From contig CAUGNO010000001.1 in the NCBI GenBank assembly GCA_959600905.1, forward strand, positions 1 to 64,000: a stretch of 64,000 bases of DNA. Reading direction: 5' to 3'. A model generated the notes under the pieces. That model was not told the origin of the DNA, did no database searches, and worked only from the letters and a program-made list of their open reading frames with translations. Below are positions 53,247 through 60,640 of this stretch, piece by piece. The stretch comes from UMGS1975 sp959600905. GTDB lineage: Bacteria > Bacillota > Clostridia > Christensenellales > QAND01. A program made the translations under genes and the position numbers. Each line of letters starts with the position of its first letter. The stretch's first letter is position 1.

Positions 53247-53402
53247 ATGAAAGCCAAATATGTAGTAGCAGGTATGGCGGTTAGCTCCCTTCTCGGAGCT
53301 ACGGCAGCGCTGGCCATTGCAGGAGATTTGAATGCCAACGGGATGAAAAAAATCTCTAAGCGTGTTGAACGCGGTGCAAAGCAAATGGGTATCCAGCTTT
53401 GA
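53247..53402 (+). CDS. Small membrane peptide of unknown function
   Basis: 51 residues: a short basic start, one hydrophobic segment (about 5-26, VVAGMAVSSLLGATAALAIAG), and an amphipathic basic tail. A 22-residue hydrophobic stretch with small residues could be a membrane anchor or a signal peptide. AAAGGGG precedes the ATG at 53247 and a clean terminator follows, which supports a real gene. CATACTA at 53208-53214 matches a forespore -10 element, but no -35 is convincing. Family not recognised. Confidence 0.6.
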   Translation: MKAKYVVAGMAVSSLLGATAALAIAGDLNANGMKKISKRVERGAKQMGIQL

Positions 53403-53406
53403 TCCT

Positions 53407-53433
53407 AGGCGGCCTTTGGGCCGCCTTTGCTTT
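53407..53433 (+). terminator. Terminator after the 51-residue ORF
   Basis: AGGCGGCC-TTTG-GGCCGCCT followed by a T-rich tract. Confidence 0.85.
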
Positions 53434-53443
53434 TTGCAAAGAA

Positions 53444-53519
53444 TTGACAAGATGATGCGTATGGGCATATAAAATCTTCCTAATTAAGATTTGAAAAACA
53501 GTGATAAATCAGGTATACT
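53444..53519 (+). promoter_or_regulatory. Two candidate promoters of the ireB operon with a dyad between
   Basis: Distal: TTGACA (53444-53449), an 18-bp spacer and TATAAA (53468-53473). Proximal: TTGAAA (53491-53496), a 17-bp spacer and TATACT (53514-53519). A 7-bp inverted repeat AAATCTT / AAGATTT (53472-53492) overlaps the distal -10 and the proximal -35. Confidence 0.6.
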
Positions 53520-53563
53520 GGTATCAGCCGTATTGAGCAATTTTTAGAATTGAGGTATAAGCG

Positions 53564-53818
53564 ATGGATAGAGATGATCGTACCATGGCATTCGCGCCTG
53601 TACGCGATGAGTCCTGTGGGGAAATCCTCTTACGTGTATACGACGCCTTAAAGACCAAAGGATATGACCCCGTCAATCAGTTGGTCGGTTACTTGATTTC
53701 TGGCGATCCTACGTATATTACGAGCTATAAGAACGCGCGAAGCCTAATTTGCCGTTTTGAGCGTGATGAGCTATTGGAAGAGGTCATGCGCTATTACCTA
53801 ACGCATAAAACAAAATAA
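53564..53818 (+). CDS. ireB: IreB family regulatory phosphoprotein (DUF965)
   Basis: 84 residues. The N-terminal DDRTMAF motif carries the conserved threonine (Thr7) that is phosphorylated by the PASTA kinase IreK in Enterococcus, and QLVGYLISGDPTYITSY is the family core. It is linked to cell-envelope stress and cephalosporin tolerance there. It heads the ireB-ruvX-DUF1292 operon conserved in Firmicutes, but with an extra gene inserted after it. Confidence 0.94.
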   Translation: MDRDDRTMAFAPVRDESCGEILLRVYDALKTKGYDPVNQLVGYLISGDPTYITSYKNARSLICRFERDELLEEVMRYYLTHKTK

Positions 53819-54760
53819 ATGGAAGTTCGTAAGCTTGGACAGAGCAGTTTGGAAGTTTCCCGGCTTTGCTTTGGTACGCTGACGATGGGCCCTTTGCAAC
53901 GGAATTTTACGCCTTCATATGGCGCAGAGCTGTTGGCAGAGGGCTTTTTGCAAGGCATAAACTGCTTGGATACGGCGGAGTATTATCAAAATTATGACCA
54001 CATTCGTGAGGGTTTGCGCCATAAACCGGATGCGGTTGTCATCACAAAATGCCACGCATACGACAGGGCCGGTGCGTTGGATAGCGTTGATAAGGCGTTG
54101 TCGGGGTTAGGCAGAAAGTATTTAGATTGTATGATGCTTCATGAACAGGAGAGCAGATGGACGCTGAAAGGACATGAAGAAGCACTAAATACCTTTGCAG
54201 AGCTAAAGGACAAAGGCATCTTGCGCTCTATCGGCGTATCCACTCATTTTGTGGACTGTGCTCAGGCTGCGTCTGCGCATCCCGGGATTGATATTCTTGA
54301 GGCCATTTGCAATCAAGGAGGCGTGGGGATCATCGACGGAACGGAACAGGATATGGAAGATGCCCTTTCCAGGGCCCATGACTTTGGGAAAGGTGTTGTT
54401 GCCATCAAGGCCCTGGCAGGCGGACATTACTCGGCCAGCCCGGCCCAAAGCATACGCTATGTGCTGGAAAAGCCCTTTATCGATTGCCTTGCCGTGGGGA
54501 TGCAAAGCGCAGAAGAGATTGTCTGCAATGTAGCTTTGGCAGAAAACAGATGCAGTGAGGAAATGCTGAGCAGCGTACTAAGGCAAAGCCGTGTGCTGCA
54601 TGTTGCGGATTGGTGCATAGGCTGCGGTACCTGTGAACGCAGATGCCAGGCACAGGCAATCCGAGTAGTTAACGGGAAAGCGATACCGGATCTGGATAAG
54701 TGTGTACTATGTGGGTATTGTGCAGGCTCCTGTCCGGAATTTTGTATAAAGGTGTTTTGA
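53819..54760 (+). CDS. Aldo/keto reductase with C-terminal 2[4Fe-4S] ferredoxin domain
   Basis: 313 residues: a shortened aldo/keto reductase barrel (start VRKLGQSSLEVSRLCFGTL, DTAEYYQNYDH, LHEQES) and a ferredoxin-like C-terminus with two clusters, CIGCGTCERRC and CVLCGYCAGSC. Such fusions are common in anaerobes and probably move electrons between a small carbonyl and ferredoxin; substrate unknown. The ATG follows the ireB stop with zero spacing and no Shine-Dalgarno sequence, so translation must be coupled to ireB. ruvX starts 1 base after its stop. Confidence 0.9.
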   Translation: MEVRKLGQSSLEVSRLCFGTLTMGPLQRNFTPSYGAELLAEGFLQGINCLDTAEYYQNYDHIREGLRHKPDAVVITKCHAYDRAGALDSVDKALSGLGRKYLDCMMLHEQESRWTLKGHEEALNTFAELKDKGILRSIGVSTHFVDCAQAASAHPGIDILEAICNQGGVGIIDGTEQDMEDALSRAHDFGKGVVAIKALAGGHYSASPAQSIRYVLEKPFIDCLAVGMQSAEEIVCNVALAENRCSEEMLSSVLRQSRVLHVADWCIGCGTCERRCQAQAIRVVNGKAIPDLDKCVLCGYCAGSCPEFCIKVF

Positions 54761-54761
54761 T

Positions 54762-55184
54762 ATGAAAATAGCAGGACTCGATGTGGGACAAGCACGCATC
54801 GGCATAGCAATTTCAGATGAGATGGAAATTTTGGCAAGCAGTGTGGAGAGTTATCACTGCAAAGGGGATGTAGAAGCGGATGCACAGGCGGTTTCTGAAA
54901 AACTGGTAGAGCTGGGCGCGCAGAAAATCGTGATTGGTTTGCCCAAAAATATGAACGGTACGGAAGGTCCTGCGGCTGAAAAATGCCGGGCATTTGGAGA
55001 GATGCTAGGAAAATTTTTGGATATTGAGCAAGTATATTCCGATGAAAGGTTGACAACCGTACAGGCGCAGCGTACGTTGATAGGAGCCAATGTATCGAGA
55101 AAAAAACGAAAAAATGTAGTGGATAAATTGGCAGCGCAGCTCATTTTACAAAACTATTTGGATGCACAGGGGGTTATGCGTTGA
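54762..55184 (+). CDS. ruvX: RuvX/YqgF, pre-16S rRNA nuclease-like
   Basis: 140 residues, RNase H-like fold: GLDVGQARIGIAISD at the N-terminus, VIGLPKNMNGTEG in the middle, and DERLTTVQAQRTL. The YqgF family trims pre-16S rRNA in E. coli and was earlier called a Holliday junction resolvase. It overlaps the DUF1292 gene by 4 bases. Confidence 0.94.
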   Translation: MKIAGLDVGQARIGIAISDEMEILASSVESYHCKGDVEADAQAVSEKLVELGAQKIVIGLPKNMNGTEGPAAEKCRAFGEMLGKFLDIEQVYSDERLTTVQAQRTLIGANVSRKKRKNVVDKLAAQLILQNYLDAQGVMR

Positions 55185-55450
55185 AACACAACTGGCAGGA
55201 TTCCTTTGTGGTCAGGTTGGCCAACGGGAAAAACCAGCGAATGGAATATAGGCTCTGGGCCATTATGCAGCATGATGGGAAGCAATATCTCATAATGCGT
55301 GCGGAGGACAATCCTCTTTTGATGGAAGATATTATGCTGTTGCAGCTCGATGTCAATGATAAGAATGAGACATATACAGTTGTCAGCGATTTGGCACCGT
55401 TTGCAAAGATCTTGCACAATACGCTGGGCGTAAACACTTCGGTACACTGA
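55181..55450 (+). CDS. DUF1292 (YrzB-like) protein
   Basis: 89 residues, acidic, with the DUF1292 pattern of short strands and the VSDLAPFAKI ending. It follows ruvX in most Firmicutes; function unknown. The start is TTG at 55181, overlapping the ruvX stop, behind CAGGGGG. Confidence 0.85.
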   Translation: MKHNWQDSFVVRLANGKNQRMEYRLWAIMQHDGKQYLIMRAEDNPLLMEDIMLLQLDVNDKNETYTVVSDLAPFAKILHNTLGVNTSVH

Positions 55451-55466
55451 AAAGGAGAGAAAGACA

Positions 55467-56606
55467 ATGGCATTGTTTCGGAAAAATCCTTTTACTTCGG
55501 CCATCAAGCAGTATCACTTTTATGAAGCGTTTCAAGAATATCTTGTGGACGAGGATGGCTGTGAAGAACAGCTGCAGGCGTTGATGGAAAAGGATAAGAC
55601 AGCAGCACAGGACTTTAATGACTACCTGGAAGTATGGAACGATTTTCGCCAAGCAGTCGTTGAGGGCGATTGGGATAAGGCCGATGCAGTGATGGAGAAG
55701 ATGGAAGCATCCGATCTATATACAAGGGAAGATCTAAAGCATGTGCTGGTAGATTTGGCAGATAAGACAAGCAACTACAATTGCTTTACCATGTATTGGA
55801 AGCTGATTGAGGATAAGGATTCTAACAGCGAGCTGGATGAGGCTGTTAACCTGTTGCTAGAATGTCTGCCAGACTGTCCTGAGGCATACGATCAAGCGTT
55901 GGATTTTTTGCAGCAAATGATCGATAGTACCTCGAAACTACGAGAAAAACTTACCTATGTGGAACGTGCACTCTCCATTTTTGAGCGTCCTAACTGTAAA
56001 GTGGATATTGAGAGAGCGGCTCAATTTATTGCGATTGCCAAGGCGATCAACCCAAAAAGCCAATCTGTGCACAAAGTGGAGATGGCCTTGTACCGCACCG
56101 ATATGGTGGCATTGGGGCAGGTGCGCCCGCTGGTGGATGCGGGGGAGCTTCAGCAAGCGGTGGATCAGCTTTTGGAAAAGAGCAGGGATCTGCCGCGTAG
56201 AATCATAACGCGAGCCATTACAGGCAATTGGGAGGATGCAGAAACCTTTTATCACCTGGGACAGTGTTTATATGATACGACTAAAGATCCCACTGATGCG
56301 TTCTACATTGCATCTGCTGTATGGCATAGCGACTTGAGAGAGCACGAGCAGGTTTTGCAGGAAAGCATGGAGCTTGGCTTAACAGCAGTTGAGCAAATGC
56401 CGGACAATGTGCCATACATGGCAACGCTGTTGGATCAGCTGTATCTTGTGCGTCCGTTCCCACTGCCGGATGAGGTAGCAAAGGAATATTGTGAGAAGGT
56501 ATTGGCAATCGATCCCGAAAATGAAATTGCGATTGAATGTATGAAAATTTACGAAGAACAAAAGGAAGAAGCAGCGCTAGAGATCGAGGGCCCAGAAGAA
56601 AATTGA
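55467..56606 (+). CDS. Predicted helical-repeat (TPR-like) protein, function unknown
   Basis: 379 residues, acidic, almost wholly alpha-helical by pattern, with repeated A-W-Y-L helix pairs resembling tetratricopeptide repeats (for example AAQFIAIAKAINPKSQSVHK and EYCEKVLAIDPENEIAIE). No signal peptide or membrane segment, so cytosolic. No catalytic motif seen. It lies 16 bases after the DUF1292 gene behind AAAGGAGAG and is probably the last gene of the ireB operon; the rpsB promoter starts right after its stop. I do not recognise a named family. Confidence 0.75.
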   Translation: MALFRKNPFTSAIKQYHFYEAFQEYLVDEDGCEEQLQALMEKDKTAAQDFNDYLEVWNDFRQAVVEGDWDKADAVMEKMEASDLYTREDLKHVLVDLADKTSNYNCFTMYWKLIEDKDSNSELDEAVNLLLECLPDCPEAYDQALDFLQQMIDSTSKLREKLTYVERALSIFERPNCKVDIERAAQFIAIAKAINPKSQSVHKVEMALYRTDMVALGQVRPLVDAGELQQAVDQLLEKSRDLPRRIITRAITGNWEDAETFYHLGQCLYDTTKDPTDAFYIASAVWHSDLREHEQVLQESMELGLTAVEQMPDNVPYMATLLDQLYLVRPFPLPDEVAKEYCEKVLAIDPENEIAIECMKIYEEQKEEAALEIEGPEEN

Positions 56607-56609
56607 TTC

Positions 56610-56639
56610 TTGCATAGCATCGCAGGCTTATGATATAAT
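56610..56639 (+). promoter_or_regulatory. Sigma-A promoter of rpsB-tsf
   Basis: TTGCAT, an 18-bp spacer and perfect TATAAT (56634-56639) with extended TGA. Confidence 0.78.
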
Positions 56640-56645
56640 AACTCG

Positions 56646-56737
56646 GATTAAAACACACCTGCTGGTATACTCCCGCCTTGTGCCCTGTTGTAGGGTTGAC
56701 GGAGAAAAGCCACAGGGAGGATAACAAGGAGGAAAAA
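56646..56737 (+). promoter_or_regulatory. Structured rpsB leader, candidate autogenous control element
   Basis: Two exclusive folds can be drawn. Fold A: CCTTGT (56676-56681) with ACAAGG (56724-56729) and CCCTGT (56683-56688) with ACAGGG (56712-56717). This ties up the first half of the GGAGG ribosome binding site at 56728-56732. Fold B: CCCT (56683-56686) with AGGG (56692-56695), enclosed by CTCC-G / C-GGAG (56670-56675 with 56700-56704), which leaves the ribosome binding site free. Feedback by S2 on its own mRNA is known in E. coli; here it is inferred from the structure. Confidence 0.55.
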
Positions 56738-57526
56738 ATGTCTGTTATTTCCATGAAACAACTGCTGGAAGCGGGCGTACATTTTGGACACCAAACGCGC
56801 CGCTGGAACCCGAAGATGGCAAAGTACATCTTCACCGAACGCAATGGTATTTATATCATTGACCTTCAAAAGACCGTACGCAAAGCCGAAGAAGCTTATA
56901 TGTTTATCCGTGACGTTGCAGCGCAGGGCGGTTCCGTACTGTTTGTCGGCACGAAAAAGCAGGCGCGTGAAAGCATCGAGCAGGAAGCAAAACGCTGCAA
57001 TATGTTTTATGTAAACAATCGTTGGCTGGGCGGCATGCTTACCAACTTTAAGACCATTCGTCAGAGCATCGCACGTTTGACCCGTATCAACAATATGGAG
57101 AAAAACGGTGATTTTGAAGCGTTGACGAAAAAGGAAGTCAGCAAACTGGTGCTGGAACGTGAAAAACTGGAGAAAAACTTGGGCGGTATCAAAGAGATGC
57201 GTCAGCTGCCGAGCGCTCTGTTTATCGTTGATCCCCGCAAAGAGCATATTGCGATTTCCGAAGCACGCAAGCTCGGGATCCCGATCGTCGGCATTTGCGA
57301 TACCAACTGTGATCCGGATGAATTGGATTATGTAATTCCCGGCAACGACGACGCCATCCGTGCCGTAAAATTGATTGCAGGAAAAATGGCGGATGCTGTG
57401 ATCGAAGGCCGTCAGGGCGAACAGGAAGAAGAACAGGTAGAAGCGGAAGCCAATGCAGATGCCCAGGCTGTGGAAGAGAGCGCAGAGTTGTTTGCAGAGG
57501 CAAAGGAAGAACCTGTACAGGCATAA
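56738..57526 (+). CDS. rpsB: 30S ribosomal protein S2
   Basis: 262 residues with SMKQLLEAGVHFGHQTRRWNPKM at the start (first 20 positions diagnostic) and the NNRWLGGMLTNF and DTNCDPDELDYVIPGNDD segments. The C-terminal 30 residues are an acidic Glu/Ala tail. The start is the ATG at 56738, directly after AAGGAGG and A-rich spacing; the frame is open 60 bases upstream only through the leader. Confidence 0.97.
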   Translation: MSVISMKQLLEAGVHFGHQTRRWNPKMAKYIFTERNGIYIIDLQKTVRKAEEAYMFIRDVAAQGGSVLFVGTKKQARESIEQEAKRCNMFYVNNRWLGGMLTNFKTIRQSIARLTRINNMEKNGDFEALTKKEVSKLVLEREKLEKNLGGIKEMRQLPSALFIVDPRKEHIAISEARKLGIPIVGICDTNCDPDELDYVIPGNDDAIRAVKLIAGKMADAVIEGRQGEQEEEQVEAEANADAQAVEESAELFAEAKEEPVQA

Positions 57527-57550
57527 GACAAAACGAGGAGGAGTATATCC

Positions 57551-58201
57551 ATGGCAGTTAGTGCAAGTGATGTAAAAGCGCTGCGTGAAGCTACGGGCGC
57601 AGGAATGATGGATTGTAAAAAGGCTTTGACGGAAGCTGACGGCAATATGGAAAAAGCCACGGAGATTCTTCGTGAAAAGGGGCTTGCTGCTGCGGCGAAG
57701 AAATCTGGCCGGATTGCGGCGGAAGGCGTTGTGGCCAGTTACATCCATATGGGTGGCCGAATTGGCGTGCTGGTGGAAGTAAACTGCGAAACGGACTTTG
57801 TGGCGAAAACGGATCAGTTCCAGAGCTTTGTACGCGATATCGCAATGCAAATCGCGGCTTCCAATCCTTTGTACTTGTCTTCGGAAGAGGTACCGCAGGA
57901 TACAATTGATAAAGAAAAAGAGATTCTGCGTATCCAGGCGATCAATGAAGGAAAGCCGGAAAAGATCGTAAACAATATGGTGGAAGGCCGTATTAAAAAA
58001 TACTTCAAAGAGGTTTGCCTGCTGGATCAGCCGTTTGTCAAAGATCCGGACAAGAGCATTGCTGATTATGTCAAAGAGCAGATCGCTGCTTTGGGTGAAA
58101 ACATTACCATTCGCCGCTTTACCCGTTATGAAATGGGCGAAGGTCTGCAAAAACGCGAGGATAACTTCGTAGAAGAGGTAATGAACCAAGCGAAAGCGTA
58201 A
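57551..58201 (+). CDS. tsf: Elongation factor Ts
   Basis: 216 residues: the N-terminal VKALREATGAGMMDCKKAL module, the TDFVAK motif that displaces GDP from EF-Tu, and one dimerisation-type domain. The short length is the clostridial form. Follows rpsB after 24 bases in the normal rpsB-tsf operon. Confidence 0.97.
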   Translation: MAVSASDVKALREATGAGMMDCKKALTEADGNMEKATEILREKGLAAAAKKSGRIAAEGVVASYIHMGGRIGVLVEVNCETDFVAKTDQFQSFVRDIAMQIAASNPLYLSSEEVPQDTIDKEKEILRIQAINEGKPEKIVNNMVEGRIKKYFKEVCLLDQPFVKDPDKSIADYVKEQIAALGENITIRRFTRYEMGEGLQKREDNFVEEVMNQAKA

Positions 58202-58202
58202 T

Positions 58203-58226
58203 AAAAGGGCCATCGGCCCTTTTTTT
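58203..58226 (+). terminator. Terminator after tsf
   Basis: AAAAGGGCC-ATC-GGCCCTTTT followed by T. Confidence 0.9.
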
Positions 58227-58289
58227 ATGCCACTATATGTAGATTGACGATAAAAAGACGATTTTAGCATTGACGCAGGCTTTCTGCCT

Positions 58290-58319
58290 TTGGTACGCTA
58301 TTCGTGGTTATGGTATAAG
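58290..58319 (+). promoter_or_regulatory. Candidate promoter of pyrH
   Basis: TTGGTA, an 18-bp spacer and TATAAG (58314-58319) with extended TGG, about 43 bases before the start codon. Confidence 0.5.
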
Positions 58320-58361
58320 CAGGCAGATGTCTGAAATGTGAATTATGTAGGAGGAAAAACT

Positions 58362-59069
58362 GTGAAGCCGAAATATCAACGCGTGATCATTAAGATGAGC
58401 GGAGAAGCCCTAGCGGGAAACGATCGTTTTGGATTGAACAACGATGTGCTATCGGCAATTAGCGATCAGATCATACAGGCAAAAGAAACCGGTTGCGAGA
58501 TCTGTGTCGTGGTTGGCGGCGGTAACTTTTGGCGTGGCCGCCAAGGCACCAATATGGATAGAACAACGGCAGATTATATGGGGATGTTAGCAACAACCAT
58601 GAATGCTTTGGCCTTGCAGGACGCGTTAGAGCAAAAAGGGGCGCAGGTTCGCTGTCAAACCGCCATAGAAATGCGCCAGATGGCAGAGCCATATATTCGC
58701 AGGCGTGCTGTGCGGCACTTGGAAAAAGGACGCGTGGTCATTTTTGCTTGTGGCACAGGCAATCCGTACTTTTCTACAGACACAGCAGCGGCGCTGCGTG
58801 CAGCGGAAATGGGGGCAGAAATGATTTTGCTAGCCAAAAACGTGGATGGGATCTATGACAGCGATCCTAAACTGAATCCTGATGCAAAAAAATATGATGA
58901 TATTACATATAAACAGGTGTTGGCGGATGATTTAGCGGTGATGGATTCTCCGGCAATAGCGCTTTGCATGGAAAATGATATCCCAATCTTGGTATTTGCG
59001 ATGAATGAGGCAAACAGCATTGTCCGTGCTGTGTCTGGCGAGCAGGTAGGAACATTGGTTCACAAATAA
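58362..59069 (+). CDS. pyrH: UMP kinase
   Basis: 235 residues, amino-acid-kinase fold: VIIKMSGEALAG at the N-terminus, VVGGGNFWRG, and the UMP-site GTGNPYFSTDTAAALRA. It makes UDP for pyrimidine synthesis. The start is GTG at 58362, 7 bases after AGGAGG. The usual downstream genes frr, uppS and cdsA are missing; instead a terminator and an unrelated SPOR gene follow. Confidence 0.96.
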   Translation: MKPKYQRVIIKMSGEALAGNDRFGLNNDVLSAISDQIIQAKETGCEICVVVGGGNFWRGRQGTNMDRTTADYMGMLATTMNALALQDALEQKGAQVRCQTAIEMRQMAEPYIRRRAVRHLEKGRVVIFACGTGNPYFSTDTAAALRAAEMGAEMILLAKNVDGIYDSDPKLNPDAKKYDDITYKQVLADDLAVMDSPAIALCMENDIPILVFAMNEANSIVRAVSGEQVGTLVHK

Positions 59070-59083
59070 ACGATACATCTACG

Positions 59084-59119
59084 GCAGGAGATGCTTGGCA
59101 TTTCCTGCTGTTTTCTTTT
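59084..59119 (+). terminator. Terminator after pyrH
   Basis: GCAGGAGATGC-TTG-GCATTTCCTGC (one G-U pair) followed by a T-rich tract. Confidence 0.82.
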
Positions 59120-59181
59120 GCCCCTCATATTTTTCTTAGCCGCATACATATGGTGAAACAGAGGGAAAGGGGGGCTATGTT

Positions 59182-60021
59182 ATGAAAAATAAACGCCGGA
59201 GAAGAATTCCGTATCGAAAATATACGGCGCGCCCTAAACAGGATGGCTCTTTTTCCTTTTTCGTTGCTGTGGCTATATTGCTTGCTCTTGCTTATTTGGG
59301 GGCAGCTACCAAGGCGGGCACTTTTTTGGCAGAAAAGGTGGTGCGCCCTGTATTTGAGCAATTGGGCGTATTTGCAGGGGATAGAGCTGCGCCAGAAGCC
59401 TCCTCCTCGCCGGAGGGCACGGTGAGCTATACGGCCCCTGCCATGGATTTTTATTTTTTACAAGTAGGCGTGTACGCTTCCCAGGAGAATGCTGAGACAG
59501 AGGCTAAGTCTATCCAAAGTCAGGGCGGCGCTGGATATGTATACCAAGACAAAGAGGATTTTCGTGTTATCTTATCCGCGTATACTTCTCAGGATGATGC
59601 AGAAACTGTACAGCAGCGTTTGGCAGATACAATGGAGCTAAAAGTGCTTCCTATACATATAGAGGAGAAAAACATACAGACAACAACACAGGAACAAAAT
59701 CAGGCCCTGCAGCAAGGGATCGAGCTATTGCTGGCGGCCAAGGATGAATTGTTTTCTGCCAATCAAGCGATTGAGACGCAGGAGACTTGTAAGCAGCATC
59801 TAAATACGGCAAAGGATAAATTTCAGCAGGCACAGAGCATCTTGGAAGCGCAGTTTTCATCGGAAGAAAACCAAACGGGCGCCGAGCTTGTGCAGCTGAC
59901 ATCAAAGGCTTTGCAAGATACCGAGCATGCCATAGAGGCACAGGGTGGAGATCTCAACACAAAAGCGCAATTGGCCCTCTGCCGTTTTTTAGGCGCCTAC
60001 GCCATTGCAATGAATCAATAG
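59182..60021 (+). CDS. SPOR-domain membrane protein
   Basis: 279 residues: a very basic N-terminus (NKRRRRIPYRKY), one membrane helix (about 25-46), an extracytoplasmic SPOR domain (about 88-160, two FYFLQVGVYAS / FRVILSAYTS repeats), and a C-terminal helical region of about 110 residues. SPOR domains bind denuded glycan strands at division or engulfment septa. No catalytic domain is attached. CATACATA at 59143-59150 resembles a sigma-E or sigma-K -10, but the upstream match is badly spaced. The function of the helical tail is unknown. Confidence 0.85.
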   Translation: MKNKRRRRIPYRKYTARPKQDGSFSFFVAVAILLALAYLGAATKAGTFLAEKVVRPVFEQLGVFAGDRAAPEASSSPEGTVSYTAPAMDFYFLQVGVYASQENAETEAKSIQSQGGAGYVYQDKEDFRVILSAYTSQDDAETVQQRLADTMELKVLPIHIEEKNIQTTTQEQNQALQQGIELLLAAKDELFSANQAIETQETCKQHLNTAKDKFQQAQSILEAQFSSEENQTGAELVQLTSKALQDTEHAIEAQGGDLNTKAQLALCRFLGAYAIAMNQ

Positions 60022-60087
60022 CAGGAAGGAACGACTAAAAATTTGTATATATTTCAACAAGTTGCTTGTATCCCCCTCCCCTATGTG

Positions 60088-60096
60088 TGGTATGAT
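60088..60096 (+). promoter_or_regulatory. Extended -10 promoter of the LiaF-like gene
   Basis: TGGTATGAT, 34 bases before the TTG start. The -35 is weak (TTGTAT at 19 bases). Confidence 0.45.
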
Positions 60097-60129
60097 AGAA
60101 CATATTGCATACGATAAGGGGGATTTTCA

Positions 60130-60630
60130 TTGATTCCTGTCATTGTGATTTTACTGATTATTCCAATCATTGGTCTAATCTTATTTTTATTGAAAACGAT
60201 TCTAAAGCTGTCTTTTTCTGTGGTAAAGATTTTGGCGGTGCTGTTTGTATTGTGGCTGCTTTATGGGTTTATTACGGGCGGTATACAGGAAACGTTCAAA
60301 AATATTGGGAAACCGAGCATCACAACGCAAGAGGATGGTTCAGGATTGTATTTAGGCGCTTTTACCAAGGGAGAATTGGATGTTGAGCCGTATATTGTGG
60401 ACAAGATAGGCAATGTTGAGGTGGACGTTGCTTTTTCTGATGTGTATGTAAAAATGCCAGAAAACTGTGTATTGAAGATAGAAGCGCAGGCTGTTTTTTG
60501 TAATGTGGAGGTAGAGGGACATAAGCAAAGCATCTCCTACGGATCAAAACAGTTTGTGACAGGAACGGGAGAAAACATCGTGACGATGAAGCTGCTAAGT
60601 GCATTTTCGACGGTCCATGTAATCCCGTAA
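60130..60630 (+). CDS. Membrane protein with LiaF-like C-terminal domain
   Basis: 166 residues: two membrane helices (about 2-22 and 30-52) and a beta-rich domain (about 80-166) with VDVAFSDVYVKMPENC and repeated short strands. It resembles the cell-wall-active-antibiotic-response domain of LiaF and VraT. LiaF proteins restrain an envelope-stress histidine kinase, but no two-component system is adjacent. The start is TTG at 60130, 7 bases after AAGGGGGA. It ends 10 bases before the topoisomerase gene, so the two may be cotranscribed. Confidence 0.7.
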   Translation: MIPVIVILLIIPIIGLILFLLKTILKLSFSVVKILAVLFVLWLLYGFITGGIQETFKNIGKPSITTQEDGSGLYLGAFTKGELDVEPYIVDKIGNVEVDVAFSDVYVKMPENCVLKIEAQAVFCNVEVEGHKQSISYGSKQFVTGTGENIVTMKLLSAFSTVHVIP

Positions 60631-60640
60631 GGAGGAAATG

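Noticed and set aside
56648..58270. Antisense open frame of 540 codons opposite rpsB-tsf
   Set aside because: It mirrors two certain ribosomal genes. The frame is open because of codon bias on the other strand, and the predicted protein has no coherent domains.
59125..59150. Sigma-E promoter for the SPOR gene (TCATATT with CATACATA)
   Set aside because: The boxes match reasonably, but the spacer is about 3 bases too short, so I do not list it as a promoter.
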